This document shows positions 10,520-24,397 of a stretch of DNA of 64,000 nt, one piece after another. Location of the stretch: assembly GCA_027604185.1 (NCBI GenBank), contig JADGKB010000023.1, forward strand, positions 62,001 to 126,000, in the 5' to 3' direction. The notes under the pieces are model-generated. The model was given only the letters and a program-made list of their open reading frames with translations, was not told the origin of the DNA and searched no databases. Both the position numbers and the translations under genes were made by a program. The stretch comes from Boothiomyces macroporosus (lineage: Eukaryota > Chytridiomycota > Chytridiomycetes > Rhizophydiales > Terramycetaceae). Positions within the stretch are counted from its first letter, which is position 1. Each line of letters opens with the position of its first letter.

Positions 10520-11611
10520 TCTGAGATGATTTCGAAAAAAGTTTAAAATAAAACAGCAAATATTAATACCACAATTCTTACAGGTGGACTCTGTAAACCC
10601 AAACACAACTGTATGTTCGCTGTACTATCCATAGTTGAAATGAATCGTGATTCTTGGCGAACATTGAGCCACATGACCATCTGAAACCTGTAGAATCAAC
10701 AATATCGGGTCAGACCATATGATAAAATCAGCAATACTGGGTCAAACTAGTTGTGTTATATCTGTAAATTTCATTAGAAGCAGATGGGATTGTATTTCTA
10801 GATATCTCAGGTATTGGTAAGACCGCGATACACTAATTTGTAGAAGCGGTAATTTTAGTAACTTTGTATTTAGACATTGTTCGAACTTGACGTTGGTTTA
10901 AATTGATATTCAAATTCATGCAAACTTGAATGTACAAAGAACAACAGGAATCCCGTTTCGTATTATGAATTCAGTTCTTTGAAATGTAATAGTGCAAGCC
11001 TAAATACTCGTCTTTCGGTAACCCCTAAAAGAAACGGAATCTAAACTAAACAATTTCAAATGCGGAAACCCCATCCCAATGATATTTCCTACCCTTTACC
11101 ATATTCCTGCAATTAAATTATTAGATTTGGTTGAATGCTTTGGAATAAAGCAAAATTTATCAGCGCTATTCTCGCATCTCAACTTTGCAAGGAAATTGAT
11201 ATTCTTCAATCATTGTACATTCCTGAATAATTTAGTTGCGGCTACTATTGTTGTCAAATAAGAAGCTTAATTGATTTTGAGGGTACAAAAATACAACTAA
11301 CGTATGACGTAGATCGCGATTCATATTTTGGTATGCTGGCATTTATTAAAACTAATGTATTATGATAGATAAATTATTACCGTACCTGATATATGTTTAT
11401 AGCAGCATTTTAGCTTAGTTGGCATCTGTTAGCACCATTGGTAGTAGAATATTTGTCATTTGTATAATTACCCTTCAAATCACAGTAACCCTTCAATCCG
11501 GGTAGCATCTACTAATATGGCCATTTCTTGACTATGGTTGTTTACTATGTAATGAACAATCACTCATTGTCTTTCATTTACAATGGAAATTGTTGTTGAA
11601 AATTTTTAATT
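10520..11611. other. 1.1 kb intergenic region
   Basis: It lies between the divergent acyl-CoA ligase and the second family A gene, so it should hold both promoters. A 60-codon frame at 11079 is the only open stretch and shows nothing recognisable. A small imperfect direct repeat is listed separately. No RNA gene was recognised. Confidence 0.4.
10695..10749. repeat. Imperfect direct repeat, two units of about 23 bases
   Basis: Two copies of a CAATAtcGGGTCAgAC-like unit occur at about 10695-10717 and 10727-10749, separated by about 9 bases (the second reads CAATActGGGTCAaAC). The shared GGGTCA core resembles nuclear-receptor-like or bZIP half sites only by chance. It sits 180 bases upstream of the acyl-CoA ligase start and may be a regulatory duplicate. 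Confidence 0.4.
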
Positions 11612-12543
11612 ATGGACAGCGTCACTCTAACTTCAGTATCGGTTATCACGCTTACTTTTATAGTTTTAGTAGGCGAAGCGGGATATTTTCTTCGGGATGT
11701 CAATTCTATGAGAATTGCTCCAATAGGCTTGTTTGCCCAGATTACACTTTGTGCCACAAGAGCTCTCACTCTCATGATTGAATTACTAATTCCTGGTGTG
11801 AATTGTGTGCTGCTGGGCAATTTGGGGATGGCAATTTATGGTACTTCATACTAATGTAAGCCCTTTGGATTACTTGTTTGGATTCTGTGTTGCTAATTCG
11901 AGCCAGAACCTTTTTGCAGTTCTCTGTCAGTTCGGAAGTGAATAAGATATATACAGGAGTATGTATTGCACAAATAGCGCTATCATTTGCTATCCAGCTA
12001 TACGTCGCGTCCACTGCATATAATCTGCCTTTCAATTTGCCATATTGTATCATTGTGGCCAATTTCAGCCCTCAAACAATCACTTTGATTAACCGGTGTA
12101 TTCTGTACGCATTGTATGCCTATCCCTTTATTGCAAAAGCATACGCTTCTAAAAAAGACACAACTACAAATGCCTCTTCCTCAGACTCTAAAATTTGGGT
12201 GTGGCTCGGAATCAATAATTGCATATTCACGCTTTCAATCATCGCAATTGAATTGGTGGCAGCCGTTGTTGGTAATATTCCCAGCTTGGTCAATTGGCTA
12301 ACTCTCTTCTTTTCTTGTGTCAACTTTATCGAATCCAACATCTTGCTTTTGATTGTCGATGATACAAAGAAGCAAATCAAACAGAACTCTCAAAACAAAT
12401 CTGGATCTGATGCTAAAACCCGCACTGCCAAGTCACTTGTGAATCTCAAGAAAAGTGCTCAGGGTATTGATCAACCCGGTGCTTCAGGCGCGGAGTCTGG
12501 AAATCCTGTTACCAGTAAGCGCCAGGCTGTTGAAGAAGATTGA
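11612..12543 (+). CDS. Seven-helix membrane protein, family A copy 2
   Basis: Two exons (11612-11840, 11861-12543) around the 20-nt intron gtacttcatactaatgtaag give 303 residues. The join restores MAIYALWITCLD, matching the uninterrupted MEVYAIWITALD of the copy at 327. Seven helices are visible and a 70-residue polar, Lys/Ser-rich tail follows. The helix 1 stretch MDSVTLTSVSVI is also found in the broken fragment at 1328. Function is unknown; the family is receptor-like in topology. The family is represented only by these two genes and the fragment in this window. Confidence 0.8.
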
Positions 12544-12925
12544 GGGGTAATAAAGTAAAATTTTGATTGACCTTTTCATTTATAAACATTGTATCCGTTA
12601 TCGGCTCGTTATTTCCCATTCAATCACAAATGATTACTATTGCGGCAAAATAATCACCAACCAGTCCAAAAAAGGATTTTTTCTTTAAATTAACATGGTA
12701 CAAACTTTGTGCGTTCAACAGTAATTTTCCGCGGGTAGTTATTCATTGAAAGCAACAGATGAGCGGGTTACAAATACCCTTGAAATTCCTGTCTGGTAAG
12801 CCCAATAGCATAAGCCTTTTAGTTATTTTGAAACAATCAATGTGAAACAGCCTTCTGTGTCCAAATGCGGCTGGTGGCACCTTTTTTGACTCATATAAAA
12901 CACACTGTTCGGCGAGAATTTCCAA
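12544..12925. other. Intergenic stretch, nothing recognised
   Basis: About 380 bases between two genes on the plus strand. It presumably holds the 3' end of the seven-helix gene and the promoter of the next one. No conserved reading frame, repeat or RNA gene was seen. Confidence 0.4.
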
Positions 12926-13768
12926 ATGGATTTTTTTAGACAAACCAAACTAGAAAAGAATTTGGTTCAGGTTGGAATAGTACCGGCAGCATATCCAAAG
13001 AAGGCGAAAATTCCACGACGAAGCGAATCGCTTTCAGCAATCACAAAAGGACACAAACGTTCATCTTCCATTTCTTCCGCAGAAGCAATTACCCCTGTAA
13101 ATATACAACCAAGACTATCGGAAGAGACACTGTTAATGATGCAGGATATCTTCAAAAGCGAAAACCCAAATACCATATTAAAATCGTCAGCCAATTTATC
13201 AAACTTGTCATTAGACCTACTTGTATATTCCAAATCAATTAATGACCAACCAAAAAAAGTATCATTCAGGACTCCCATTGCCTCCATATCTGAATTTTCC
13301 ACGTCGGATGATTCAGACGAAGAGTCATATGCTTCAGATGAAGAAAGTTGGCTAGATTCTCCAGATATCCTGCTGACTCCAAAAGGGATGCTATCCCCGC
13401 CTCCAGAAGAAGATGAAGAGTCTGTTGAGTCTGAAGACGAGGAATGGGACACTTCCCTTCCACTTTCTCCAGTTTCAAAGGAATCATCCATCGAAGAAAA
13501 CAAGGGATTGCCACTTTGGAGACCATTATCACCAGAATTAAATCACAAGGCATCCCCTGAACGAGGGAGATCTTCTCCAGACGTATATCGTCCATTATCA
13601 CCTTTACCACAATTCAGACCAATATCTCCTACGCCCTCACAAGAGGACGAGCTGAAACCGTTTAATACAAGAGAAATGCCCGACATATCCAGAATGATCC
13701 CAGATCGAACTATATCCATTGCTAAATCACCTACTCTTAGAAAACTGCGTGAACAAAATTTGATTTAA
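12926..13768 (+). CDS. Acidic Ser/Pro-rich protein with a PP1-docking-like motif
   Basis: A single exon of 280 residues without recognised domain. The N-terminal 60 residues are basic. KVSF at 111-114, preceded by Pro-Lys, fits the RVxF consensus by which regulatory subunits dock on protein phosphatase 1. Residues 127-173 are a long acidic serine stretch (casein-kinase-2-like sites). Three R-P-[LI]-S-P repeats (199-203, 222-226, 231-235) and several other Ser-Pro sites look like proline-directed kinase targets. The protein is probably disordered. A role as a phosphorylated PP1 adaptor is an inference from motifs. A long antisense frame (12967-13503) is a by-product of the biased composition. 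Confidence 0.7.
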   Translation: MDFFRQTKLEKNLVQVGIVPAAYPKKAKIPRRSESLSAITKGHKRSSSISSAEAITPVNIQPRLSEETLLMMQDIFKSENPNTILKSSANLSNLSLDLLVYSKSINDQPKKVSFRTPIASISEFSTSDDSDEESYASDEESWLDSPDILLTPKGMLSPPPEEDEESVESEDEEWDTSLPLSPVSKESSIEENKGLPLWRPLSPELNHKASPERGRSSPDVYRPLSPLPQFRPISPTPSQEDELKPFNTREMPDISRMIPDRTISIAKSPTLRKLREQNLI

Positions 13769-13784
13769 CTTAATATACACTCTT

Positions 13785-14609
13785 TTAATTTGGTTTTATT
13801 GGTCTTTCCCAATGAGGAATTGGATACCCTTCGACCGAGCCATCATTCCAAGGTCCTGTTTCTCCACAACCACCTTCACATTCACAAGTACCACCATACT
13901 CAACAGGCAGGCTGTCAGCATCCACATGCTGCAACAATACTTCCTTGTAATTCGATCCTAGAATTTCAATCTTGCCCATTGTCCTTGGATCAATCACCAT
14001 CTTCAAAATAGAGAATATGACAGTAAATATGTATGGTGCATTAATGATAACCATCTTTCCAAGTATTTCGGGATAATAGTCTGATGTAATTTTAGATATT
14101 TGGTCCAATCCCAAGCGTATATCGTTGAATTGGAACATTGAAACCCCTTCCACATCAATCAATTGAAACAAAGAGTCAACATGTCTATCGTGTTTCTTTG
14201 CGGATGCTTTACACCTATACTTTTCGCACTTTTCAATTTCAAATATATGGTTCTTCATGAACCTATCTTCAGTTGTTACTTTCTTTAGCTCCTGCATTTT
14301 CAAATTCTTTGTTGATTCGATTAGAATTGGCCTTCCTTCCTTGTCTGTCTTGTGGTAATACGCGGGAAGTAGTTTATATACCTGGTGAGCCTCTTCAAAT
14401 ACAAAATTATTGATTATATGCTGGACGTCAATTTCTTGTTTCCATTTGTCGCTCTCCAATAACTTTTGTTCTGCCAAGTCTACTTTTAAGCTTCTCGAGC
14501 GCAGGAATCGGAGTAATCTTGCGTCGTCATGTATTTCCGGATTGTACTTCTCTTTTTTAACAAGCGATTCCTTGATATCTTGCAATGCGATTTTTTCCTC
14601 GTCCAACAT
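13785..14609 (-). CDS. CRAL-TRIO / Sec14-like lipid-binding protein
   Basis: A single exon of 274 residues from the ATG at 14609 (the frame is open 21 bases further up but without ATG). An N-terminal CRAL-TRIO-N helical bundle with DDARLLRFLRSRSLKVD is followed by the lipid-binding core (RPILIESTKN, then LFQLIDVEGVSMFQF, then YYPEILGKMVIINAPYIFTV), closing with LPVEYGGTCEC. The order and spacing match Sec14-family proteins, which carry phosphatidylinositol or other lipids between membranes. The tail is unusual: CECEGGCGETGPW adds three cysteines in a short Gly-rich stretch, as also occurs in some fungal Sec14-like proteins. Lies 70 bases downstream of SMC3 on the same strand. Confidence 0.88.
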   Translation of the reverse strand: MLDEEKIALQDIKESLVKKEKYNPEIHDDARLLRFLRSRSLKVDLAEQKLLESDKWKQEIDVQHIINNFVFEEAHQVYKLLPAYYHKTDKEGRPILIESTKNLKMQELKKVTTEDRFMKNHIFEIEKCEKYRCKASAKKHDRHVDSLFQLIDVEGVSMFQFNDIRLGLDQISKITSDYYPEILGKMVIINAPYIFTVIFSILKMVIDPRTMGKIEILGSNYKEVLLQHVDADSLPVEYGGTCECEGGCGETGPWNDGSVEGYPIPHWERPIKPN

Positions 14610-14677
14610 CGAAATGAAAAACTCTGCCACACATTTTGAAATTAAGCAAAGTAAAAATATATTAGCAAAATCAACCC

Positions 14678-18572
<3,895 letters not shown>

Positions 18573-18813
18573 TTTCAGATCCTAAATTTTTTCGAGTTAA
18601 AAATTCTCGGACAAGTGCGAAAACTGTCAATGTCATTACTTGAAAGATAATAGAGCAATTACCCTAAAAATTTAGATGATCGCTGATTCTGGCGCATCCA
18701 CACTCCGCTGAAATTTTCAAATTGTTTGGACACCAGATTAGGTTGCAAATCAATTTTGAAATTTATACGCTCAATGATTGGCGAAATCAAAAGTTTTTGC
18801 ATTTTCCCTCAAA

Positions 18814-20543
18814 ATGACTGGAGAGGAAGTGGTCGTACCCACACCAACAGTAAAGTCACTGCGAATAACAGTTCGGCTAGATCAAGACAATCCAGCGCAG
18901 AATATATTCAATTTCGCTCAGCTAGTGAAGGAACACACAGAGTCAATTCAACAGAAAAATGCCCACATTATAGCGCCAACAACGACTATTTCAACCCTCA
19001 TTCAAAAGCCAGAGGAAGAACCTGAAGTAGAGGAAGTTGCTACTACCACCAGAGTACTTGAAACTAAATGTAGAAACGTAGACCAAAGTTCGATCCAGAA
19101 GATGACTATGATGTTGAAGACGATTTTATTGATGACTCTGAGTTATTTGATGGTGAAATGCAGGGTTTAGATGAGCCGCAAATCTGGGAATTTGGCTTCT
19201 TTGCATGGAAAGGATCTATTGAGACGCTTTTTCAGAATAGGTGCGTGACAACTAACCCAGCGATAAAGTCAAGCTCAAAAAATCTGAATTGCATACTGAG
19301 GCATCTGCTATAGTCATACCTCCAGAAAAGCAAGATGAAGAAGAAAAAGATGAAGAGAAAGATGCGGAAAAGAAAGGCAGTCCAAAGAAGGTTGTAAAGA
19401 AAAGAAAGTCCATTAGTAAGACAGATCCTCAAACTCCTGTACCAGCTAAAGCTACTGAAGATGGCAAGAAAACTCCTGGTAGTAAAAAGCAGGAAAAGAA
19501 AGCCAATGGGTCGGAAAAGAAATCTACAAAAAAGACCAACAAATTGCAGGAATTAACCAGTCCAACCTCTGGATCTAATATCATTAAACAGTCAATTCCA
19601 AGTGTATCAGACGCGGTAATGGACTATTTAATCGACAGACAAATATGCCCAAGCCAGTTCTTGAAGAATTGGAGCAGCTTCGCATTAACGCAGAAAAGGC
19701 CGACTTTACTGTGAAAAGCAAATTTCCTCCAGAGCTCAAACCGTATTTCATTCAAGCTGTCAATGTCGCATTGGATTACAACGTGTTGAATGCTGATTTT
19801 TGGCAACATGTTACAACTGTATTACCCTACAATACGTTCACCATGAGAGTATTATGTATTTAATTCAGAAATTGGCTAGCAGAAGTGTATATGAAGATAG
19901 AATATTAAGATTTAAGAACGAACTTGCCGATTTGTACAAGCAATTGGAACAACTAGTGAATAAACTCGTTCAAGAGCAATCCAGCGCAGAGCCAAAGACA
20001 CCAAACGGAGAAAACGTACTCTTTATCTAACTATATAGGAGAATAAGAAATTCAAATTCACCGACCACGTCAAGTTCCTATTTTGGAATATTTTGTGTAT
20101 GGAATGGCAAATGGCAGACATAGATAATGAAATGAAGTAAAAATTCAACTTACATTAGGCGACTGAATAAAGAGGATCCGAAATTCACAGAAGGAGCTGT
20201 AAGAAAAGCAGTTTATCAAACCATGGTCTCTTTTTGGCCTCCTGGTACAATTGACGGAACAGTACTTTCAATGCAATATTCAGTGATAAAAAAGAAAAAG
20301 GAAAAGGCTGCCGAGAAGACTGGCGGATTCCAATTTCCAGAAACAACGCCTTACGGAATAATGAGAGCAGATACCTTTTCAAAGATAGTTACAAGGAAAA
20401 GAAAAGATGGTGATTCCCAAGAAACGCCAAAGTCAGCCATTCCATCTACACCTACAAATATTCCAGAAACACCTACAGAAAAAAAACGCAAGATTATTAT
20501 TGATATGAGTTTAGATTCTGAAAAGAAGGCCAAGCTTGCGTGA
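18814..20543 (+). CDS. Ubinuclein/HPC2, HIR histone chaperone subunit
   Basis: Seven exons (18814-19053, 19074-19240, 19261-19615, 19639-19848, 19869-20015, 20039-20136, 20159-20543) give 533 residues; introns are 20, 20, 23, 20, 23 and 22 nt. Exon 2 encodes the HPC2/ubinuclein (HRD/HUN) motif: FDPEDDYDVEDDFIDDSELF, then FGFFAWKGSIE. The middle region after MPKPVLEELEQLR, with LPYNTFTMRKLA and FWPPGTIDG, matches the ubinuclein middle domain. A Lys-rich linker separates them and the C-terminus has several Thr-Pro sites. Ubinuclein binds HIRA and histone H3.3/H4 for replication-independent chromatin assembly in the nucleus. The name is inferred from these motifs. Confidence 0.85.
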
Positions 20544-20601
20544 GGTGCCTTTACGTCATAAATTTTTGGCGTGTTTCAATAAAGTTCAGTTTAAACTTAT
20601 A

Positions 20602-22792
20602 ATGACTGAAGTTAAACCGCCTTCTTTATCAATTCCAAAAAATGTAGAGTTTGAATCTAGAGATGAAACTACTGTTCCACGAACGGAACCAACCGTCAAA
20701 TTCAACTTGAACTACCAAAATAAGAAACAGACCTCAATATTCACAATGAAACCAAATAATATCCGAATAGCGCGAACTCCAAATACAATTAGCGCAGAAT
20801 CTTGTATTATCCTACTGGGTCAATTACACGAAGGACTATCAAATTTGACAGAAGTCATTCCCGATTTGGAAAAGGTTCAAGGGCAAATTCTGGAGATAAA
20901 GGTATCTGCGGTTAATTGGAGGAATCTATGATTGCACGCCAAGAAGATTTAGATATGCATTGTAATTCGGAAATAATGTCTGGCCAATTACCGCCAAAGA
21001 CACCAGCAATGAAACTGAAGTTGGATGCTGAAACACCGTCCACACCTGCTGCTCATCATCCATTTACTCGGCCAGATTCTAGTCAAGTAACTTTAGAGCA
21101 TTGGATATACGACCTGCAAAAGAATGTCTGGTTAATGAACGACAAATGTTTAAGGTATGAAAATTCAAATACAACCATTCTGAATTCAAATTCAAGAAAG
21201 AGAAAGCTGATTGATTTGAATGTGGAGGTAAACACCTCTTGGGTCAATTTAATGCTGAATTTGGGGAATATCTTGGCACAGGAACAAGATTCAAAACAAA
21301 AAACCACTTCAGCCAACTTGAATAAATTGGCTGTTGCCACAGGCATTACCGACTGGCAAGATTTGGAGCCCAGTGATGTTCAAAAGTTATACATGCAGGG
21401 TGAAAAGTATCTCTTGGGATGTGGTGTCCCACAGTCTTTTGACCTTGCTTATAAGAGATATCAAGTAATTTTGGATTAAATTAGTCAGCTTCAAACCTGA
21501 ATTACCCTGAAGCTACCAACATGCTTGGTGTAATGAATGAGTTTGGGATTGGACACGACAAAGATATGGCGGCTGCAGTAAAATATTACACTCTTGCGAG
21601 TAACCAAAACAATGCTGATTCTATGAATCACTTGGGAAGACTGTATGAGACAGGCAAAGGGTGTGAAGTTTCAACCAAAACTGCGTATGCATTGTACAAG
21701 AAAGCGAGCTCACTGGGACAATTAGATGCCACCAACAACTATGGTAATACTGAATGCTAAATGTAGCATATATGTTGGAACATGGGATAGGGTGTAATCA
21801 AAACCTACAGCTAGCGATAGAAACTTACAAAATAGCTGCAGGAAAAGGTTATGCGCGAGCTCAGAATGCACTAGGAAATTGCTTTTATAAAGGGGTTGGT
21901 GTGAAAAGGGATTACTTCCAAGCAGTTGCAAACTACAAGCTTGCTTCTGACCAAGGCTATCCGGCAGCCCAAAACAACCTTGGAATATGTTTTGAAGAGG
22001 GACACGGCGTTCCAAAAGACTTGTCACAAGCAAAGTTATACTATAAAAAGGCAGCAGAAAAGAAACATGCTAATGCGACCAGTAACCTTGGATTCATTCT
22101 GGTGCTGGAAGGTAGTTTTATGGAAGCGATTCAGCAGTTTTACTTGGCAAAGGCTCTTGGAAGGTATTTTAAAATTAAAAAAAGTGTTGAAGCTTGCTAT
22201 CACTTGGGATATTTGTACGAAACTGGATGCGGCGACTCAGAAGGAGTAATTCTTCATCCAGATGTTGACATGGCTCTAAGGTTTTACGATGAAGCATCAG
22301 TTAAAGGCCATGTGAAATCTATCCTTCGGCAAGCGTCTATACTAATTTGCGGACCGGAAAGATTGGTAAACATACCGAAAGCAATCAAATATTTATTGGT
22401 TGCAGCTGGCCCAAAACCCATATCAATTGACGCTGAACGAGACGACAGCCAAAATTCCAAAATGAACAAAACTGGTAGCGCAGATGCTCAGAATATTTTG
22501 GGAGAGTTGTGCGAAATAGGTTTGCAAGGAAATCTCGACGAATCGCCAGATGTAAAACAAGCAGTAGAGTGGTATAGACTTGCAGTGAAACAAGGGCATG
22601 CTCGGGCAATGTTTAATCTTGCTGCCCTATACGAAGCTGGCCTAGAAGTTTCGATAGACATGGAAAAAGCTGTTAAACTGTACAAAGAGGTAATTTGAAG
22701 TAACCAAGGCGGCAAAGAGAAATAATACGGAAGCTATTCAAAGGCTTGTGGAATTAAAGGACTTGGGAATTGTTAAAAATATTAATCTTTAA
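20602..22792 (+). CDS. Sel1-like repeat protein
   Basis: Five exons (20602-20901, 20922-21464, 21485-21743, 21767-22689, 22709-22792) give 702 residues; introns are 20, 20, 23 and 19 nt. The N-terminal 280 residues are polar with no recognised domain; the remainder is a chain of Sel1 repeats (A..LG..YE.G.GV..D...A..YY..A) from about residue 265 to 690. Such solenoids are adaptors, for example in chitin synthase activation (Skt5/Chs4) or ER degradation (Hrd3/SEL1L). There is no signal peptide, so an ER-lumenal role is unlikely. Its last 11 coding bases overlap, in opposite orientation, the end of the MFS gene. Confidence 0.85.
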
Positions 22793-24160
22793 TAAAAAAT
22801 GATAAAACTACAGCTAGAAAAGATAGGAAGCTACCAAATATAAAATCTATCCATGGAATATGATACAGAACTCCTACTTTCCACAGACCGCCAGCAATTG
22901 CAGGGGAAATTATGTAAACCAAGGCAGTCATAGTGGTAGAAATCCCATGAACCAGCCCAAGATGTCGCTTTTGTGATTCGGTAATCAACAAAATAATTGA
23001 TAAATAACTAATTGATTCACACAGCCCCAAAGATATCATTGTACAGATTACCAAGATGGATCGTGAATTTAGTGCATACACCATGAATGGAAAAACCAAG
23101 TGTAACGGGATATACAGCGACATTCCTAGCCTATATACCTTAATAGGAGATTGGTAAAATTTAACGAGAGGGGTAAAAAGTAATAACTGACTAGTCAATT
23201 TTGCTCCAGCTAGAAACGCAAACGATCCTGAAATGTAGCTGGCATCATATCCCAATCCCCCATTAGCTTCATCCGCCGAAAAGTACAGTGGTATTCCTAC
23301 TTTGTAATTAGTATTCACAAACGCGATAATACAATATAATAAAAGGATAAGAAAGGTGTTTCGATCAAAAGTGATTGGCTCTGGATTCGATTGTGTATTT
23401 ACCATAGCCTCATCTTCGTCGATATTATTCTCACCCTCGTCGATAACACGCTCACCTTCTTCGATTCGTCCTGTATTGCTTTCGTAAGTGCCACTCTGAT
23501 TGGATTCAACATCCACTTCATCTTCAACTGCCGTATAACCAGGAGGTGTGGTTGGCAGAAAAGATCCCAGAAAGAATGCAACGCAAACAATACCACTACC
23601 AATCAAGAGGATTGCAAGAAAGGGAAATGTACAAAATACACCTTCCGTACAACTAGATCGAGGAGCAAATATCCCACCAATTATAGGTCCAATCATTCCT
23701 GTAATTCCAAAAACACCACCGTAGATTGCATATCCCCACGACCTTGTATGTAAATCTGTTGCCAAATCCCCAATCATTGCTTTTGCGATAGTTGAATTTG
23801 ACCCAAATATACCTGCAAGAAATCTGCACATTGCCAGTTGCCAGTATTGAGAGGCAAATCCGATTCCAAGGGTTGTAAAGAAACACGCACCCACTCCCAA
23901 CAATAGTATGGGCTAAATTAAACCAAACATGCCTTTCTGGGATATATATCCGACAGCCTTCCCCACATCAAGTTTGTAAATAGCATTGGTGTGTTGTAAA
24001 ATACTCTAATTAAACCCAAGTAATTTCCAACGTCTTGTTCCGGTATTCCTGGTATCATATGCTTGATCATGAAGGGATATAATGGTGTTAGGATCGCATC
24101 CAAGAGTGTTTCTGGGATTACTGTGGCAACCAGAAACAAAATTTGGATTTCACTTTTCAT
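22782..24160 (-). CDS. Major facilitator transporter (ZIF/YCR023C-like), copy 1
   Basis: Two exons (23933-24160, 22782-23912) give 452 residues with about twelve helices. The join is made by the 20-nt intron gcatgtttggtttaatttag, which starts with GC; it restores the MFS motif around GRLSDIYPRKPILLLG. A long acidic loop (residues 180-215) separates the halves. Its paralogue at 62422-63900 shares the N-terminus (LIPE-like start, LYPFM) and the CRFLAG.FG.NSTIAK region. Fungal relatives of this group include zinc-induced-facilitator-like and tetracycline-resistance-like carriers; the substrate is unknown. The end overlaps the Sel1 gene by 11 bases. Confidence 0.85.
23913..23932 (-). other. 20-nt GC-AG intron
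   Basis: Minus-strand gcatgtttggtttaatttag lies between codons AGA AAG and CCC ATA CTA. It has the standard length, a TTAATT element and an AG end, but a GC donor. No GT-based alternative near here restores the frame and the RKPILLLG motif. Confidence 0.8.
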
Positions 24161-24397
24161 TTAATTTGCAAAGTCATTCACCAAGTTGAAGTCCTTCCAC
24201 GTTCCTGACCAATTCAGTATTAAGTTTAATTTCGGAATAGTTCAGCTGATGTCCAGGTCACACTTGCGATTGTTGTAGTTTCAATTATCTCGAGTGTTAG
24301 AACCAAACTCAAGATCATGTGCTTGATGAACAGAGAATGTGGTGCCTGGAAATGATTTCTCGGGGCAGAGACAACTCTGGACCGAATGTAACTTTAT

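Noticed and set aside
11079..11261. 60-codon frame in the 11 kb intergenic region
   Set aside because: No motif, no splice partners and a length expected by chance in AT-rich DNA.
12967..13503. 178-codon antisense frame in the Ser/Pro-rich gene
   Set aside because: It mirrors the acidic Ser repeats of the sense frame and lacks any family signal.
18814..20543. Idea that this gene encodes a SWI/SNF (SWIB) or RNA-binding protein
   Set aside because: The spliced FDPEDDYDVEDDFIDDSELF motif and the middle domain fit ubinuclein/HPC2 instead.
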